Source of the DNA: Acanthosepion pharaonis
Lineage: Eukaryota; Mollusca; Cephalopoda; Sepiida; Sepiidae
DNA: 64,000 nt
Reading direction: 5' to 3'
Assembly: GCA_903632075.3 (NCBI GenBank)
Contig: CAHIKZ030001198.1
Location: 123,501-187,500, forward strand
Part shown: piece after piece, positions 12,156-23,734 of the stretch
Layout: each line of letters opens with the position of its first letter
Numbering within the stretch: the stretch's first letter is position 1
Program-made: the position numbers and the translations under genes
The notes under the pieces: generated by a model
The model's database searches: none
What the model was told of the DNA's origin: nothing
The model's input: only the letters and a program-made list of their open reading frames with translations

Positions 12156-14061
12156 TAACAAAAATATTAACTTACATATTCTATTTTTAAAATGAATTTG
12201 TCTTTAATAGTTAATGTTTTAAGTATTTTCTAATGTGACTACATATACACATTTGACTGGTATCGATTAGAAATATATAAAAGCTGCCATTTTGAAGAAC
12301 CAGACTATTCCATTCATTACATTTTTTTTTACACACACACACCACATGGTGTATTGCATACACAAATATTTGTTTATATATTTATACACACACACACACA
12401 CACGAGTCATAAATTTTTCAAACATTTAATTAATTATGTGCACATACATACACACAGAGTGCATTTGATTTTGTTAACTGTTAATTTATCTAATAAAATA
12501 TCTATCTTACATCTCCCCTCCCCCTCCTTTCATGCCATCATTATTATTCTAGTTTAAGGTGTTATTAACTACTGTACCGTTTCCATATTTAGTGGATACC
12601 AATGATGTCTTTCTGTTAGTCACTTTTAACAGAAGCCCTGAACAGTAACTGTCGTTTTAGCCCCCCGCTTAATTATCTTTATTAGAGATATCAGTATTAT
12701 TGGCTCATTATCTCTCACATTTTTCTCATAGTTTTAATTTTTTTTTTTTTTTTTTTTTTTTAAGCAAAGGTATGTATCATTTTTATTGTAGACATTGCTA
12801 GTGTGTGCAAGTAATCATTTTAAAAAAAGGAAGCAGATGGACCGTTTTCAGAATCAGAAATATCCTCTTGAGCCTCATCAGATTTTTAAGTTCATTTGAC
12901 ATTAATAGTGATTTAGGCATGGAAGACTTTGCAAGGCCAGCTTGGATTCACTTGTTTGATATCAAATCTCTGCATCTACCAACTTGTGATACTTTATATT
13001 AATATTTTAGCTTTATATAATCATCAGGAATACATTGTCTAATCTGATTGCTATCTCATCATACACAAAAGTATTCAGCATCTTTCAGAAACTCTTAAAT
13101 AGATACATGGCTCTCTAAGTAGATTCTCACCACCTTACTAGCATTCTGACTGCTCTTTATTAAGATCAAATAAATGATAAAAAAGCACATGTAATAATTA
13201 TAGATTTACAGTTTTCTACAAATTTCAAATTACAAGAAATAACATTTGATAAATTCTTGAAAAAAACATTACGTTTTGTCTATAAGTTTTTTCTTTTTCA
13301 TTCTTTTTTTCTCTCTCTCTCTCTCTCAAATGATGAGTAGTTAGGCCTGTAAAAGATTTCTGAAACATTTTGATAAATTTGTAATATTGATATTGATATT
13401 TATTAAGAAATTCTTTGCGTTTGATTTCTCAGGACTTAAAATGCCTTTCCTAGTTAGTAACTATGAAACATTTACCTAATGTTGATGTAAACAAGTATTG
13501 AATAAATTATCTGTTGGTTTGAAAAGAAATCTTTTTCACTGTTACATTATTATGTAAGCAAATATCAAAATTCAAACATAGAAATTAGAAATAAAGAACT
13601 TGGTACTAGTTTTTTAAAAATTATCATCTCCAAAAAAAAAACAAAAACACATTTTAATTTTTATTTTTTAATACAGTGAAAGTATCTCATTGAATTTGAT
13701 TTCCTGTGCCTGTTTTTGGTTTCATTAAAATGTCTTAGCATTATATTAGAATAAAGAGAGAAAAAATGAACAAAGGAAATAAGTACATTTAAGTAGAATG
13801 ACAAGCTTTTATTAAAACTGTAACATAAAATTGTCATTGCATCTTTGACATTTTGTATGTTTATATGTTATGTGACTGATGAGTGCCACTTGTTATAAAC
13901 TTCTTGTACTTTATCCATTGGTGCAGACGGGTGAATGTTATGTGTATGTGCTGCAGGTTGCTGGTCACATGTCATTTCTCTCTTACCATCTTTTTAAAGT
14001 TTTACTTAAGGTGTCAAAATATGTTAATTCAATTTTTAAAAAAAAATTTTTGTTATTTCAG

Positions 14062-14221
14062 TGTGAAACCATTCAGCACTCCTCCTTATGGCCTGGATAC
14101 AAAACCTAACACTTCACACAACGAGGTGGCACCTCCTTGGCAAGGTAGATCCATTGCAGGACCAAAGTTACGATTGGTGGAATTCTCCGCATTTTTGGAA
14201 CAGCAGCGGGATCCTGACTCT
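14062..14221 (+). CDS. TEAD: TEAD exon, end of linker and start of YAP-binding domain
   Basis: This 160-nt exon completes the split Asp codon and adds 53 codons. They begin VKPFSTPPYGLD and end LRLVEFSAFLEQQRDPDS. APPWQGRSIAGPKLRLVEFSAF matches the vertebrate PAWQGRSI...KLRLVEFSAF block that opens the YAP-binding domain. The acceptor is AG at 14060-14061 and the donor GTGAGT at 14222. The first half, before PPWQGR, is the variable Pro/Ser/Thr linker. Confidence 0.95.
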
Positions 14222-14982
14222 GTGAGTACAAAATGTCCTCTGGTCTCATAAGCATTTGAATAGAAGTGCATCTGACCAACAAAGTGGTGATCCATATACA
14301 ATTATCACTACATATTATTTTATGAGGGTGGGAAGTGTTGAAAAGTTTTTAGCCTGACCCACTTCCCCAAATAGTTTGGTGAGGGGGTGGGGGTCTTTTC
14401 TTGATCAGGCTAAGAACTTTTCAGCACTTCCTCGTACTTTATTCTAACTCATATTTTTACTGTATGAGAACAATCAAACCTCTTATGATGATTTGATATT
14501 GTTTAGTTCTTAAAGATGTGTGATTTAATTTCAAAGCAAAGAGAAACTTGGCCAAGACCTCATTTAGTCATATGCAAATATTATAATTACCATTTAAGTC
14601 AGTCAAATTTGTGTGAGTTTAAATCCATAAAATTATATGCTTATTAAAAATCAGACTTTACCAATTCAAAATTTGTAAATTTCACATTTGGATAAGTGTG
14701 CAATTGAATTAAAATTTACCCTTTTAAATCAAGAATTCAGTTCAAGTTTGGAACGTTTTTTTATTTAATGTCAACAAATATATAAACACATTGTATGTTA
14801 GTTTTATTTCTATGTTGTATATTATTTGGGTTGATTTGGAAATACAAAGTTGAATTATTTTCTTTTTGAAACTCCAGGACATCAGTTTTGGAAAATGAAA
14901 AGTTAGGACTCACAAGAAATTTAAAAGATGCATTGAACAATTTATTATTACTGATGATGACATTTTGCTTTTCCTCTTTCAG
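14222..14982 (+). other. TEAD intron 3 (761 bp)
   Basis: GTGAGT donor, TTTCAG acceptor. It contains the foldback element at 14321-14436; the rest is AT-rich with no other feature seen. Confidence 0.9.
14321..14436. mobile_element. Foldback MITE (TATGAGG family)
   Basis: The left arm (14321-14357) starts TATGAGGGTGGGAAGTGTTG. The right arm (14403-14436), inverted, reads TACGAGGAAGTGCTGAAAAG. The arms pair over about 30 bp, ending in TTAGCCTGA, and enclose about 45 bp of G-rich DNA. This fits a small non-autonomous transposon. TA-type ends suggest a Tc1/mariner relationship. Confidence 0.65.
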
Positions 14983-15045
14983 TATCACAAACATTTATTT
15001 GTGCATATAGGGTCCAATGCCAGCTATACAGATCCTCTACTTGAG
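14983..15045 (+). CDS. TEAD: TEAD exon, first beta strands of YAP-binding domain
   Basis: This 63-nt exon (21 codons, phase 0) encodes YHKHLFVHIG followed by SNASYTDPLLE. It matches the TEAD (Y/S)KHLFVHIG block that continues from RDPDS of the preceding exon. The acceptor is CAG at 14980-14982 and the donor GTAAGT at 15046. Confidence 0.95.
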
Positions 15046-16430
15046 GTAAGTCATTTTATCGGAATATGTACATCATTTTTTTAATCATGGGAACTAAAGC
15101 AATTTAAAAACTTTAATAAACTTGTATATTTTGCGATAAATTTTGTGATTTTTTGACCAATTTTACTTAAAAAAACAAACAACTGTAGAATAATGCATAA
15201 CATGTACCCAATCACAGCAATTTGTTTTTTAAATTGCTAAAACCTTAATGGGATATGTTCGTCATATCAAAAATATGCAAATGTCATGATATTAATTAGG
15301 AATTAAAATAGATTTTTTATGCTATTTACATGTGGACTATTGTTTTCATCTTTGTTGTTCAACAACAAAGATAAGGACAATAGTCCACATGTAAATAGTG
15401 TAAATAATGATAACGGCTCATCCCAGAAATTCATACAGAAAATATTTTAATATTGTATGTGCTCTAAAATATAATTTAATCTCTAAAACCTAAATTTCAA
15501 ATAATTTAAGTCCAAATAAGGTAAATAAGAAATTTGACATTTTATTTTACTAATGTGAAATATTATTTTCTTGTCTAATTTGTTTTTTAATTTCAGCTAA
15601 AATGAGTTAAATTTTCATTTTGGCTTGGCAAACAGTTATTATGAACAAAGAGTTTGCACCTTTGTGAATGGGGGGGGGGATACTACAGTAAGGATAAATT
15701 GATTGGCATAATTGATTCTGACACAGACAATAGAATTTTAAACTGAGGCTATTGTAGTCACTTAATGTTAATTGCCTTGAGAAAGGCATGAACCCGTTTC
15801 TTCCTTATCACCAATTACAGGTTAAATGGCAGGACAGGTTTGTCTCTTTAGTCTTGATAGGGAAGCCTGTCCATTATAATTTAGCCTCCTGTCAACATGT
15901 TATTGATTAGTGTAGTTATATATGGCTTATTACAACTCCTGTCTAACAAACTTACACCTCTGTAGACACCTCAAAAGAAAGAAAGAAAAAAGAAAATGGC
16001 TAATAAATACTTGTATACATGTGGATGTCATGTTAGTTTTGGAATAATTTTGATATTTCTCCAGCTAAATTAAGAGTTAAATGGAAACAGTTTATGAAAT
16101 TTTGTAAATCTTTAATTAAGAATTTTAATGACAGACTTTAGAAAATTTGATATCATTAACCGTAACATTGAAATGTGCTGTTATATTCAATTATTTTTTG
16201 CCATTAAAAATTTCATTATCTTTTCAAAAGTGGACTTTGAAAGAAAATCTTGAATAGTTTAAATTTTTATGGATAGGAATTCTCTTTTGTGTGTGTGTAT
16301 TCAGTTTTTCTTTTTTTATATTTTTTTTAATTGCAAACTTAATACACTGATATAATGAAGTATTTTAATTGCACATTATAAAACCTTTAAAATCAAAAGT
16401 ATGAAAGACTTTGTTTTTCTTCTTTCAAAG
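15046..16430 (+). other. TEAD intron 4 (1.39 kb)
   Basis: GTAAGT donor, AAAG acceptor. AT-rich; contains the near-perfect palindrome at 15322-15398. Nothing else was recognised. Confidence 0.9.
15322..15398. repeat. Near-perfect 38-bp inverted repeat with 1-nt spacer
   Basis: Arms 15322-15359 and 15361-15398 are complementary except at about three positions. The left arm starts CTATTTACATGTGGACTATT. With a one-base spacer it would form a tight hairpin in the pre-mRNA or a cruciform in DNA. Confidence 0.9.
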
Positions 16431-16538
16431 GCTGTGGATATTAAGCAGATATATGACAAATTTCCAGAAAAGAAAGGTGGGTTGAAAGAATTATATGATA
16501 AGGGGCCACAATCAGCATTTTTCTTAGTTAAATTCTGG
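16431..16538 (+). CDS. TEAD: TEAD exon, KFPEKKGGLKEL block
   Basis: This 108-nt exon (36 codons, phase 0) encodes AVDIKQIYDKFPEKKGGLKE onward to QSAFFLVKFW. This block is among the most conserved in TEAD proteins. It includes the LVKFW segment at the co-activator interface. The acceptor is AAAG ending at 16430 and the donor GTAAGT at 16539. No substitution in an invariant position was noticed. Confidence 0.96.
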
Positions 16539-16877
16539 GTAAGTGAATAAAAGATTTTCTTTTCTTTTATGCAATCGATTGTTTCAGTATAGTCTTATAT
16601 TCAGTATTAAATCACTATTCCTAACTATTTTAATAATAATAATTACATATATGTGCATGCATGTGTATTTTGAATTAATATTCAAATGAAATCCTGCTAA
16701 AGATGTTTGCAAATACATTTCCTATACAGACCTTGCATCAAATTTATTGCCAAAATGAGATTTGAATTGAATGATATCCAAATGCATGTTTTGTTTTGTT
16801 TTGTTTTTATCATCTTTCTGTTTTTGCAAATTTAGTTATTTGAACAACATTAAAATAGAATTTTTTTCCCTCTCCAG
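16539..16877 (+). other. TEAD intron 5 (339 bp)
   Basis: GTAAGT donor and a TCTCCAG acceptor. T-rich, with a short TTTTG repeat before the acceptor. Nothing else seen. Confidence 0.92.
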
Positions 16878-16936
16878 GCTGACCTAAACACAAATGCCCA
16901 AGATGATCCTGGGGCATTTTATGGTGTCACTAGTCA
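16878..16936 (+). CDS. TEAD: TEAD exon, ADLN block
   Basis: This 59-nt exon encodes ADLNTNAQDDPGAFYGVTS plus two bases of a Gln codon completed at 17317. It matches the vertebrate block WADLN...GAFYGV(S/T)SQ. The acceptor is CAG ending at 16877 and the donor GTGAGT at 16937. Confidence 0.95.
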
Positions 16937-17316
16937 GTGAGTATAATTGACCTTGTTTGTAACTTCTTTTTATGTTTTATATAAATAAATAAATAAAACA
17001 AATGGATTTTTTATTAGTAGAAAGAAATTTAATTTTTTTTATAACCAATGAAGAATTAAGACAAAAAAAAAAAGATTAATAAATTATGAGAATTTTTCTT
17101 TCACTTTGAAAAGAATAAGAAATTACCTCTACATGTTTAATAATTTATGCCCATTCAATACAAAATATTTTGCAAGTACTTAAATGTACTGATGCTAATG
17201 CTTGTTATTCATCTGCCCAAGATTATAAACAATCCGCAGCCCTGAATTAACTTTGTTATCTAGTGGCATTGATCATAATTGGCAACCATTTTAATTATCC
17301 CACCTTTTTCTCTAAG
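16937..17316 (+). other. TEAD intron 6 (380 bp)
   Basis: GTGAGT donor and CTAAG acceptor. AT-rich, with AAATA and poly-A/T runs; nothing else seen. Confidence 0.92.
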
Positions 17317-17398
17317 GTATGAAAGTACAGAAAACATGACAATCACATCTTCGACTAAAGTGTGCTCTTTTGGTAAACAAGTTGTTGAAAAAGTCGAG
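17317..17398 (+). CDS. TEAD: TEAD exon, KVCSFGKQVVEKVE block
   Basis: This 82-nt exon completes the Gln codon and adds 27 codons, YESTENMTITSSTKVCSFGK to EKVE. The Cys in KVCSFGK aligns with human TEAD1 Cys327, one of the cysteines near the lipid pocket. The acceptor is AAG ending at 17316 and the donor GTAAGT at 17399. Confidence 0.96.
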
Positions 17399-18100
17399 GT
17401 AAGTTATCAAATCTGCATGTACACATTGTTAAACTTGAAACAATGAAAAAAAAAACTATTTTCTAGAATATCAATTATTAAAAATTGATGTCAAATATCA
17501 TGAAAATCTCTGCAATATACTACTATCCATGCCATCAAAAATGACATCATATTTTAAATATTGTGAGACTTTAAACATCTTTGTTCCCTATTGATATACT
17601 CTGGCCTTTCAAAAGAATCTGACTTTGAAAGAATTTGCCATTGTAATAACAAAGACACTTTCACTCGGCATTATCGATGCAAGGGAGATAACTAATGCAG
17701 CAAAAAGGCAATGACAAAACAAAAAACATACAAATACATATAGTATATTATATATGTACGAGATTCTTATATTAATGACAGAAACACATTCTTTGGTGTG
17801 TGAGTGTGTGTGTAAAGCATTTTTAATCTGCTATTTTGATTGCATATAAACCAGATTACCTAGAAAAATAAGTAAAACCACAATCTTTGCAAAACCATGT
17901 GATATATCTTTCACTTGGACAGAGAATTTGTTCAAGTATTTTTCAATTTGATATTTTGATGTGTTAGTTAAAATTACTGATGTAATTATGTAAATAATGT
18001 TCGAAAACCTCCCCCCCCCCTAGAAAGGAAGAAATATTGATAATATAACTCTTTTGGTGTTATTATTGACTTTTCCTTTTATTCCATTAACTCCTTTTAG
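17399..18100 (+). other. TEAD intron 7 (702 bp)
   Basis: GTAAGT donor and TTTTAG acceptor. Contains AAGGGAGATAACT at 17681-17693, a motif repeated elsewhere in the window, and a short poly-C run near 18009. Confidence 0.9.
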
Positions 18101-18253
18101 ACTGAATACCCACGTTTTGAAAATGGTAAATGTGTCTACCGCATCACACGTTCACCTATGTGTGAATATATGATCAACTTCATCCACAAACTCAAACATC
18201 TCCCAGAAAAATATATGATGAACAGTGTTCTAGAAAATTTCACTATATTGCAG
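18101..18253 (+). CDS. TEAD: TEAD exon, palmitoylation-site and co-activator-binding block
   Basis: This 153-nt exon (51 codons, phase 0) runs from TEYPRFENGKCVYRI through SPMCEYMINFIHKLKHLPEK to SVLENFTILQ. The Cys in SPMCEYM aligns with human TEAD1 Cys359, the main reported auto-palmitoylated residue lining the central lipid pocket. The helix INFIHKLKHLPEKYMMNSVL is essentially identical to vertebrate TEADs. The acceptor is TAG ending at 18100 and the donor GTAAGA at 18254. Confidence 0.97.
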
Positions 18254-20193
18254 GTAAGAAAACAAAATCAATGTTTCTTACATGTTGAATATCAACTGAA
18301 TTTTTTTTTTTTTAACAACTGGATGCATGCTTTATTCATTTAGAATGATTTAGTTTAATCATGTATTGTGTTTTAGTGTAACCTTAAGTTTTCTCGTTTA
18401 AGTAATATTTCTATATTGAGTAAAGGAAACTTTAATTTATACCTTCATGGGAATAGGAAAATGTTATCCAAGTACAATTATCTCTCTTTAGTGTTTGTTG
18501 TTTTTTTATTTATTTTTTTTTGTTTTTTTGTTGTTGTTGTTGTTAATATAAAAAAAAAAAAAAAAAGTCGGCAAACTGTACTCGAAATGAGTAAATAAAC
18601 ACTTTTCTGTGCAGAATCTCTTTGGTGGCCACCAATGTTCTCAGTTCACGATTTTATATTCTTATTTGTTTTATTTGTTTTTTTTTATGATTCAGTTGAT
18701 CTCAACTAAGCTAAAAGTTATCCTCACCTACGCAAGATGCTGTTCCTTCAATGGCAACTTGTTGAGTTAAAAGAGCAGTTTTTGCACTTTAGATGCAAAA
18801 GATATTTTGGTGTAAAAAAAAAATAATAATATCTGTATTTTTCCATTTTAGGTTAAAATTAATTTAAGCTACAGAACATGAGAAATTAAATTTTGGTTCA
18901 ATTAAGGAAAGTTATTAATAAACAACATGGGATTGATGCTTCAATTGTTTTCTCTGTTAGGTTAATTCATCAGACAACATCATTTCCTCTTCAATAATGC
19001 AAAGTTTTTTTCTCTGGTAAGCCAAAAGAATTTCAATTCACATAAAGCAGAGAACTGGATCAAAATAAAGGAAAATCTTTTCTGATTATACATTTTGCAT
19101 TTCTATTAATCAGTGATAATCCAGGCTAGAGTTTAAGTCTAAATCCAGTTTCTCTTCATATGATTTCAAACAAATATTGGATGACTTTCTTTAGGAAAGG
19201 CTTTCAAAGCCAACCACAATCTTGTGTGTTAATCCTGTTACAAATTTATCTTTAAAGCTGTTTTTTGTGTATTAAAGGAAACATTTCAAAGTGTGTTTTG
19301 CTTTCTTTCTTCTTCCTGAAATGTAACTAAATTATATCTGTCAAAACGAAAATATTTTCATCTTTGCCTTACATACTTGTTGATGTTATTAAGCAGTCTC
19401 AAATATTCCACTCTCTGTCATCTAAAAAGATTCACAGACGTTTTTCTAGGTGCCTTTAGCTAGATGTATGTGATCAAACATTTTCTGGTGGAGCTCTTAC
19501 TAACATGTATGCAAATTTGAATAGAACAGTCTGCCTTCTGTGATAACAAAGCAACATCAAACAATAATGTTAGTTCTGTTACTGATAATGTTGATATTTT
19601 TTTTATTCCACCATCATGTCTAAGATTTCAAACTCTAACATGTTTAGAAAAGCTTCTACCAAACCTGGAATAGTTTTTATAACTGGAAAATCTTCATAGA
19701 TGCTTCCATAAATAAAAACTGGTAAATATTATGTAGGCTTTTTAATTTAACTCAGCATGTGAAAACTGATTACTTACATTATTGATAATGTAAGTAATCA
19801 TAATACCTCATCTCAGAGAGGTGAAAACTGATTTTGCAGAACTGTAGTTTACTGGGTTTTGAATCGGTCATTATTATTTAGACCAAATGGTTGTCCTTAG
19901 CCCCTCAATTTCAGAGTCCAGTTTGATATCAAGAACAATATGTCAACCTTTTCTCTACTTAAGTAAAAATCCAGGGTTTTCAACGATAATTTTCTTTGAG
20001 GCTACACAATGTGTTTTCAAGTAGAATTTTTACCTAAGGAAATCAGTACAGAATCTTAATTTCTATAAATTATTTTCATAATAGATTTAAATAACTGATA
20101 AACAAAATTTAAAATCTGAAACATTATTAGCATAAAATTTATTGTGCATAGCTCCTGTATACAGTTAACATGGTTTGTTTTTTTTCTCTCCAG
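18254..20193 (+). other. TEAD intron 8 (1.94 kb)
   Basis: GTAAGA donor and CTCCAG acceptor. Contains a perfect 16-bp hairpin (19767-19782 with 19785-19800, 2-nt loop) and poly-T/GTT tracts near 18500-18545. No coding signal seen. Confidence 0.9.
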
Positions 20194-20307
20194 GTTGTTA
20201 CTGATCGGGATACCCAAGAGACATTGGTGTGTATTGCATATGTATTTGAGGTGTCAACTAGTGAGCACGGGGACCAACATCACATATACCGGCTGGTCAA
20301 GGAATGA
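20194..20307 (+). CDS. TEAD: TEAD last coding exon
   Basis: This exon gives 37 codons, VVTDRDTQETLVCIAYVFEV to HHIYRLVKE, then TGA at 20305-20307. It matches the invariant TEAD end FEVS(T/N)SEHG-QHHIYRLVK(D/E). The position of human TEAD1 Cys405 is Tyr here (CIAYVFEV), while Cys402 is kept. The Tyr equivalent to human Tyr421 is present. The acceptor is CAG ending at 20193. Confidence 0.97.
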   Translation, partial: VVTDRDTQETLVCIAYVFEVSTSEHGDQHHIYRLVKE

Positions 20308-21468
20308 ATGTTTCACCTCCACCATTAACACCCACCACCACCAACACTAGCATGTGCTTGACCACAACTGCTGAAAGGGAGGAAGAAAAGGGGACAAGAA
20401 AGGGGGCGGGGCAGGGACAGGACAAACATGAAATCATCTTCATCCTCTTTATGTAGTTATACACCCCCTCTATACGCACATAAACAAAACAAAAAAAATC
20501 CATATTATATTTGTAACATAGAAAAAGCATTAGTTGTCAGCTGTAACCCATGAACATTACTTTTTAACTAACAAAACTGGCCTTGAGATCAGCTGACTGT
20601 TAGTGTGGAAAAACAAAACAAAAAAAAAAATACAAAATGAACATTAATATCACTGGGAATTTGGATGATAAACTGTGCGTTTATAAGGGGAAAAAGAGAA
20701 TATCCTGTCTCAGAATTTGTTTTTTTTTAATGATAATTCTTAAGTTACCTTCCCTGATCTTTCTCCCTCTCCAAACCACTTTCTTTGTTTATTTCACTTT
20801 TCTTCTGCTCCCACTGTCCCTACTCTTTCTACTGTGTTGTGTTGAAAAAAAAATACCCTTTGTCAAACATTTTTGGTAGCAAAAGAGAACAAAAGTACTG
20901 TAAAATTCCTTTCCAAATATCCCCTCCACCCCCGGCATGTGTACTAAGCAGGAGGAAACTTAATAAGAAAGAGATACTAGGAAATGTTTTGTTTTCCTCC
21001 TCCTCTTCTCCATGCAACTTGTTCCTCTCTACCCGCCCCCCTCGATACTGTCTTTTACAAGGACCCCCCCCCCCCAAAAAAAACAACTCTTTTCTTCCCA
21101 TTCCTACATGTTCCAAGAGTGTTTACTTATCTTACTGCTGCTTACTCCCTCTCATTTCCTGCTGCTGCTGCTCACCTGCTGAGACAAACAAGTATGGCCA
21201 AACTTTAACATTGTTACCATTATCAAATCTCATCTCCACATATAGCAGCTGCTTTTTCTCACCTCACACATTCGACTTTTGCTGACATGTGTGACCCTCT
21301 GACTCAGTGAATATAGCAACTGGAAGATTACATGTGCCTTCTGTACACCCCTCTTACCTTACCTTACCTACCTGTCAACAGAATATATTTTAAGGTGTGG
21401 CACTTGAGGTAAAGACTTGATTCTTGCTAGCCAGGTTGGTAATCTAGCATCTTGCCTAATGTAGATCT

Positions 21469-21474
21469 AATAAA
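21469..21474 (+). promoter_or_regulatory. Candidate proximal poly(A) signal
   Basis: AATAAA 1.16 kb after the TEAD stop. The A-rich DNA that follows may be genomic and could also cause internal oligo-dT priming. Confidence 0.35.
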
Positions 21475-22491
21475 ATTATAGACTTTATTTAAAAAAAAAA
21501 AGAAAAAAAAAAGAAAATATATTTTCTATCCTAAAGAAATACTAGTACCAAGTGTTTTTCCCACTCAAAATCAGAAATTAACTCAAGAGATTTTACTTTG
21601 ATATTTTTACTTGATAGGTAGCATTTTAAGAAAACCATTCCTTATTCTTTTTTCATCCCTTCAGTTTAAAATTTTTTACTTTTCACCCACAATTTCTTAA
21701 GGATATATACAATAAAAGAGAGAGAGATAGAATATTTTCAATATAATGTCCTCCTCCATCTCATCAAAATTAACTTTTATAAAAAATAAAGGAATTTGTG
21801 ATTAACATAAATCAGTAACTTCCTTGTTTATCCTATTTCAATCCTTTTTTTTCTGCATGTGGAATCAGTTGGGATAGTCATAAAGTAACACTTCTTTTTA
21901 ACTAGCATAAAAGTTAATCTACGGAAGTTACTCCCTATTCTACCGATCAGTAGTTATTTCCCTTTAAAATAGTAAAAACAAGGTCAGAGATATCTTTCTT
22001 TTATTATATCATTGTCATTATCATCGATCATTATCAATAAAATACCAGAATGTTTACTGCTATCTTTAAAGCAAACTGCTGTTGTCCACCACTTCTATAA
22101 CGTCTGCTACCTGTCCCACTACATTTTACTGCTGTATATTTTAATCCATCCAGTCTTAAGATTACTGATACTGCTGCTGCTGATGATGATGATGATGCTT
22201 GTTGCTGGACAACTTTGGTCATATGGTGTTTATGCAGTTTTTGAAAATAAAGAAGCAGAAACGTGGAGTGGAAAGAAAACCTTTTGTAAAACATCAAAAC
22301 AAAAAAAATATTAAAAGAATTTTTAGATTATAACAAAAATATTCATAAATTCAGCATAGATTATTTTTGTGCCTCTTAACCAATTTTATAAAGGACAAAT
22401 TTTGTCTTTCATTTCCCACCCGCTGAAATTTTGACTTATAATTTTGTGTGTGGAGGATGTGTGCTGTTTGAGTGTACAGTGTTATTTTGAT

Positions 22492-22495
<4 letters not shown>

Positions 22496-22528
<33 letters not shown>
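22496..22528 (+). repeat. (GT)n microsatellite
   Basis: About 16 GT units in the probable 3' UTR. Confidence 0.95.
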
Positions 22529-22531
<3 letters not shown>

Positions 22532-23728
22532 ATCCTTCAGTGGATGAAGAAGAAATAGCCCATTTTAGACACAAAATGGGGGGGGGGTCAGCCCAACAAA
22601 TTTTTCAATTTTTACCTTTTAAATTTCATATTTTTGAATTTATTTCTACTTATTTTTCTTCCCACTCAGCTACAACAGCATTTTAATTTATTTTATTTGT
22701 CATAATCAGTTACTTAAATAGGAAAATTGGTATAGGTTCTTTTATGATGCCAAACTGTTTTTCTTTCTTTATTGTAAGAAAAAAAAAAGTCAGAAAGGAA
22801 TATGAAGAGCATCATTTAATTTTGTCATGAAGTTGTTTTTTTTTTTTTTTAAAACTATTATTTCTACCTATCTTCTTTCTTATCCAGTGTTAAAAGTCAG
22901 AGAATGGAGTCTGTACCTCAACCTTTGGGCAGTAAGTGTTTTTATGAGACACACACACAGAAATGTTAACAAAAGCAATAGGGGGAGGTGGGGGGACACT
23001 TTAGACGAGAGGTGATGATGCTGTCACAAACAGCCCAAATTGAAGAATTGTAAATGGCTGATCATAGAAAGCACTGTAGAAGATGGAGGGAGAGGGGGAG
23101 AGTAACATTTATTTCTCTCAGGCTGATTCAGCAAAATAGATTTTGTTGGTCTTTGTGTGGAAAAAAATAGCATAAATTTACCTATTCAATATATTTTACA
23201 GAAAAAAACAAAAAAAAAAAACAAAAAAAACTGCAACGTTTGAGCTCTTTACCTGTGAAAAAGAAAAAAGTTATTGATAGCATTTGATGCTAAGTGGGGG
23301 GGGGACTACAAAAGGGTAGAATACCATTGATGGTTACAAATGTGTTTCCTTTTATCCCCCACCCCATCCCCAAAGAAGAATTGATATTTTTGTCTGAATT
23401 TACTGTGTTTTCTATTGGGTGAAAAGAAAAAATATATATCAGTGAAGTTTGGTACAAATGTTTCTATCCTTGCCTTATGTGCTATCATGTTATTAAAAAA
23501 AATAAAAGCAAAAAAACAAAAAAAAACAAAAAGATTTTAAATCATCATCTGAACATTAATTCATGCCTATGTGTGAGTGTGTACATAACATGCAAGTGTT
23601 TACATTTCCCCCCATTTCCCCTACCCCCCTTTTTTTTTTAAGTTACCGAACAACTTGAGTGTAAGCTATTTTTTACTTGTGTCTAAGAAGTAAACTTTTT
23701 TTTTTGTACTTTCTATAGGAATGTATGA

Positions 23729-23734
23729 AATAAA
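23729..23734 (+). promoter_or_regulatory. Candidate middle poly(A) signal
   Basis: AATAAA within GAAATAAATATTTTTC, followed by TTTTTTGTATG, a U/GU-rich element at the usual distance. Confidence 0.4.

Larger units (their letters stand above)
4808..14061 (+). other. TEAD intron 2 (9.25 kb) with mobile-element insertions
   Basis: GTAAGT donor at 4808 and a long T-rich tract with AG at 14060-14061. It contains a mariner (5982-7233), a Tc1-like remnant (about 9450-10045), a repeat beside a (TA)n tract, a 62-bp GT run and a foldback MITE (12087-12155). The rest is AT-rich DNA in which I see no further exon. Confidence 0.85.
1448..20307 (+). other. TEAD: TEAD/Scalloped transcription factor gene, 3' part (nine exons)
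   Basis: Joining the nine exons gives 311 codons in one open frame plus a TGA stop. The product closely resembles the C-terminal three quarters of animal TEAD proteins: a linker, then the YAP/Vestigial-binding domain. TEAD proteins bind MCAT DNA sites in the nucleus through an N-terminal TEA domain and need co-activators to activate Hippo target genes. Human TEAD1 has 426 residues, so about 115 residues, including the TEA domain, should lie upstream of position 1. Visible hallmarks are KFPEKKGGLKEL, FFLVKFWADLN, KVCSFGKQVVEKVE, SPMCEYMINFIHKLK and the terminal HIYRLVKE. Cysteines equivalent to human TEAD1 Cys327 and Cys359 (the latter a reported auto-palmitoylation site) are present; the Cys405 position reads Tyr. 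The Tyr matching human Tyr421 (Sveinsson atrophy) is kept. Invertebrates usually have a single TEAD gene. No frameshift or stop was seen, so it looks functional. Confidence 0.95.

Noticed and set aside
20785..21285. 166-codon plus-strand frame after TEAD
   Set aside because: Low-complexity Ser/Pro/Leu/Cys content arises from poly-C and poly-T tracts in the probable 3' UTR. No domain, and competing open frames lie on both strands.
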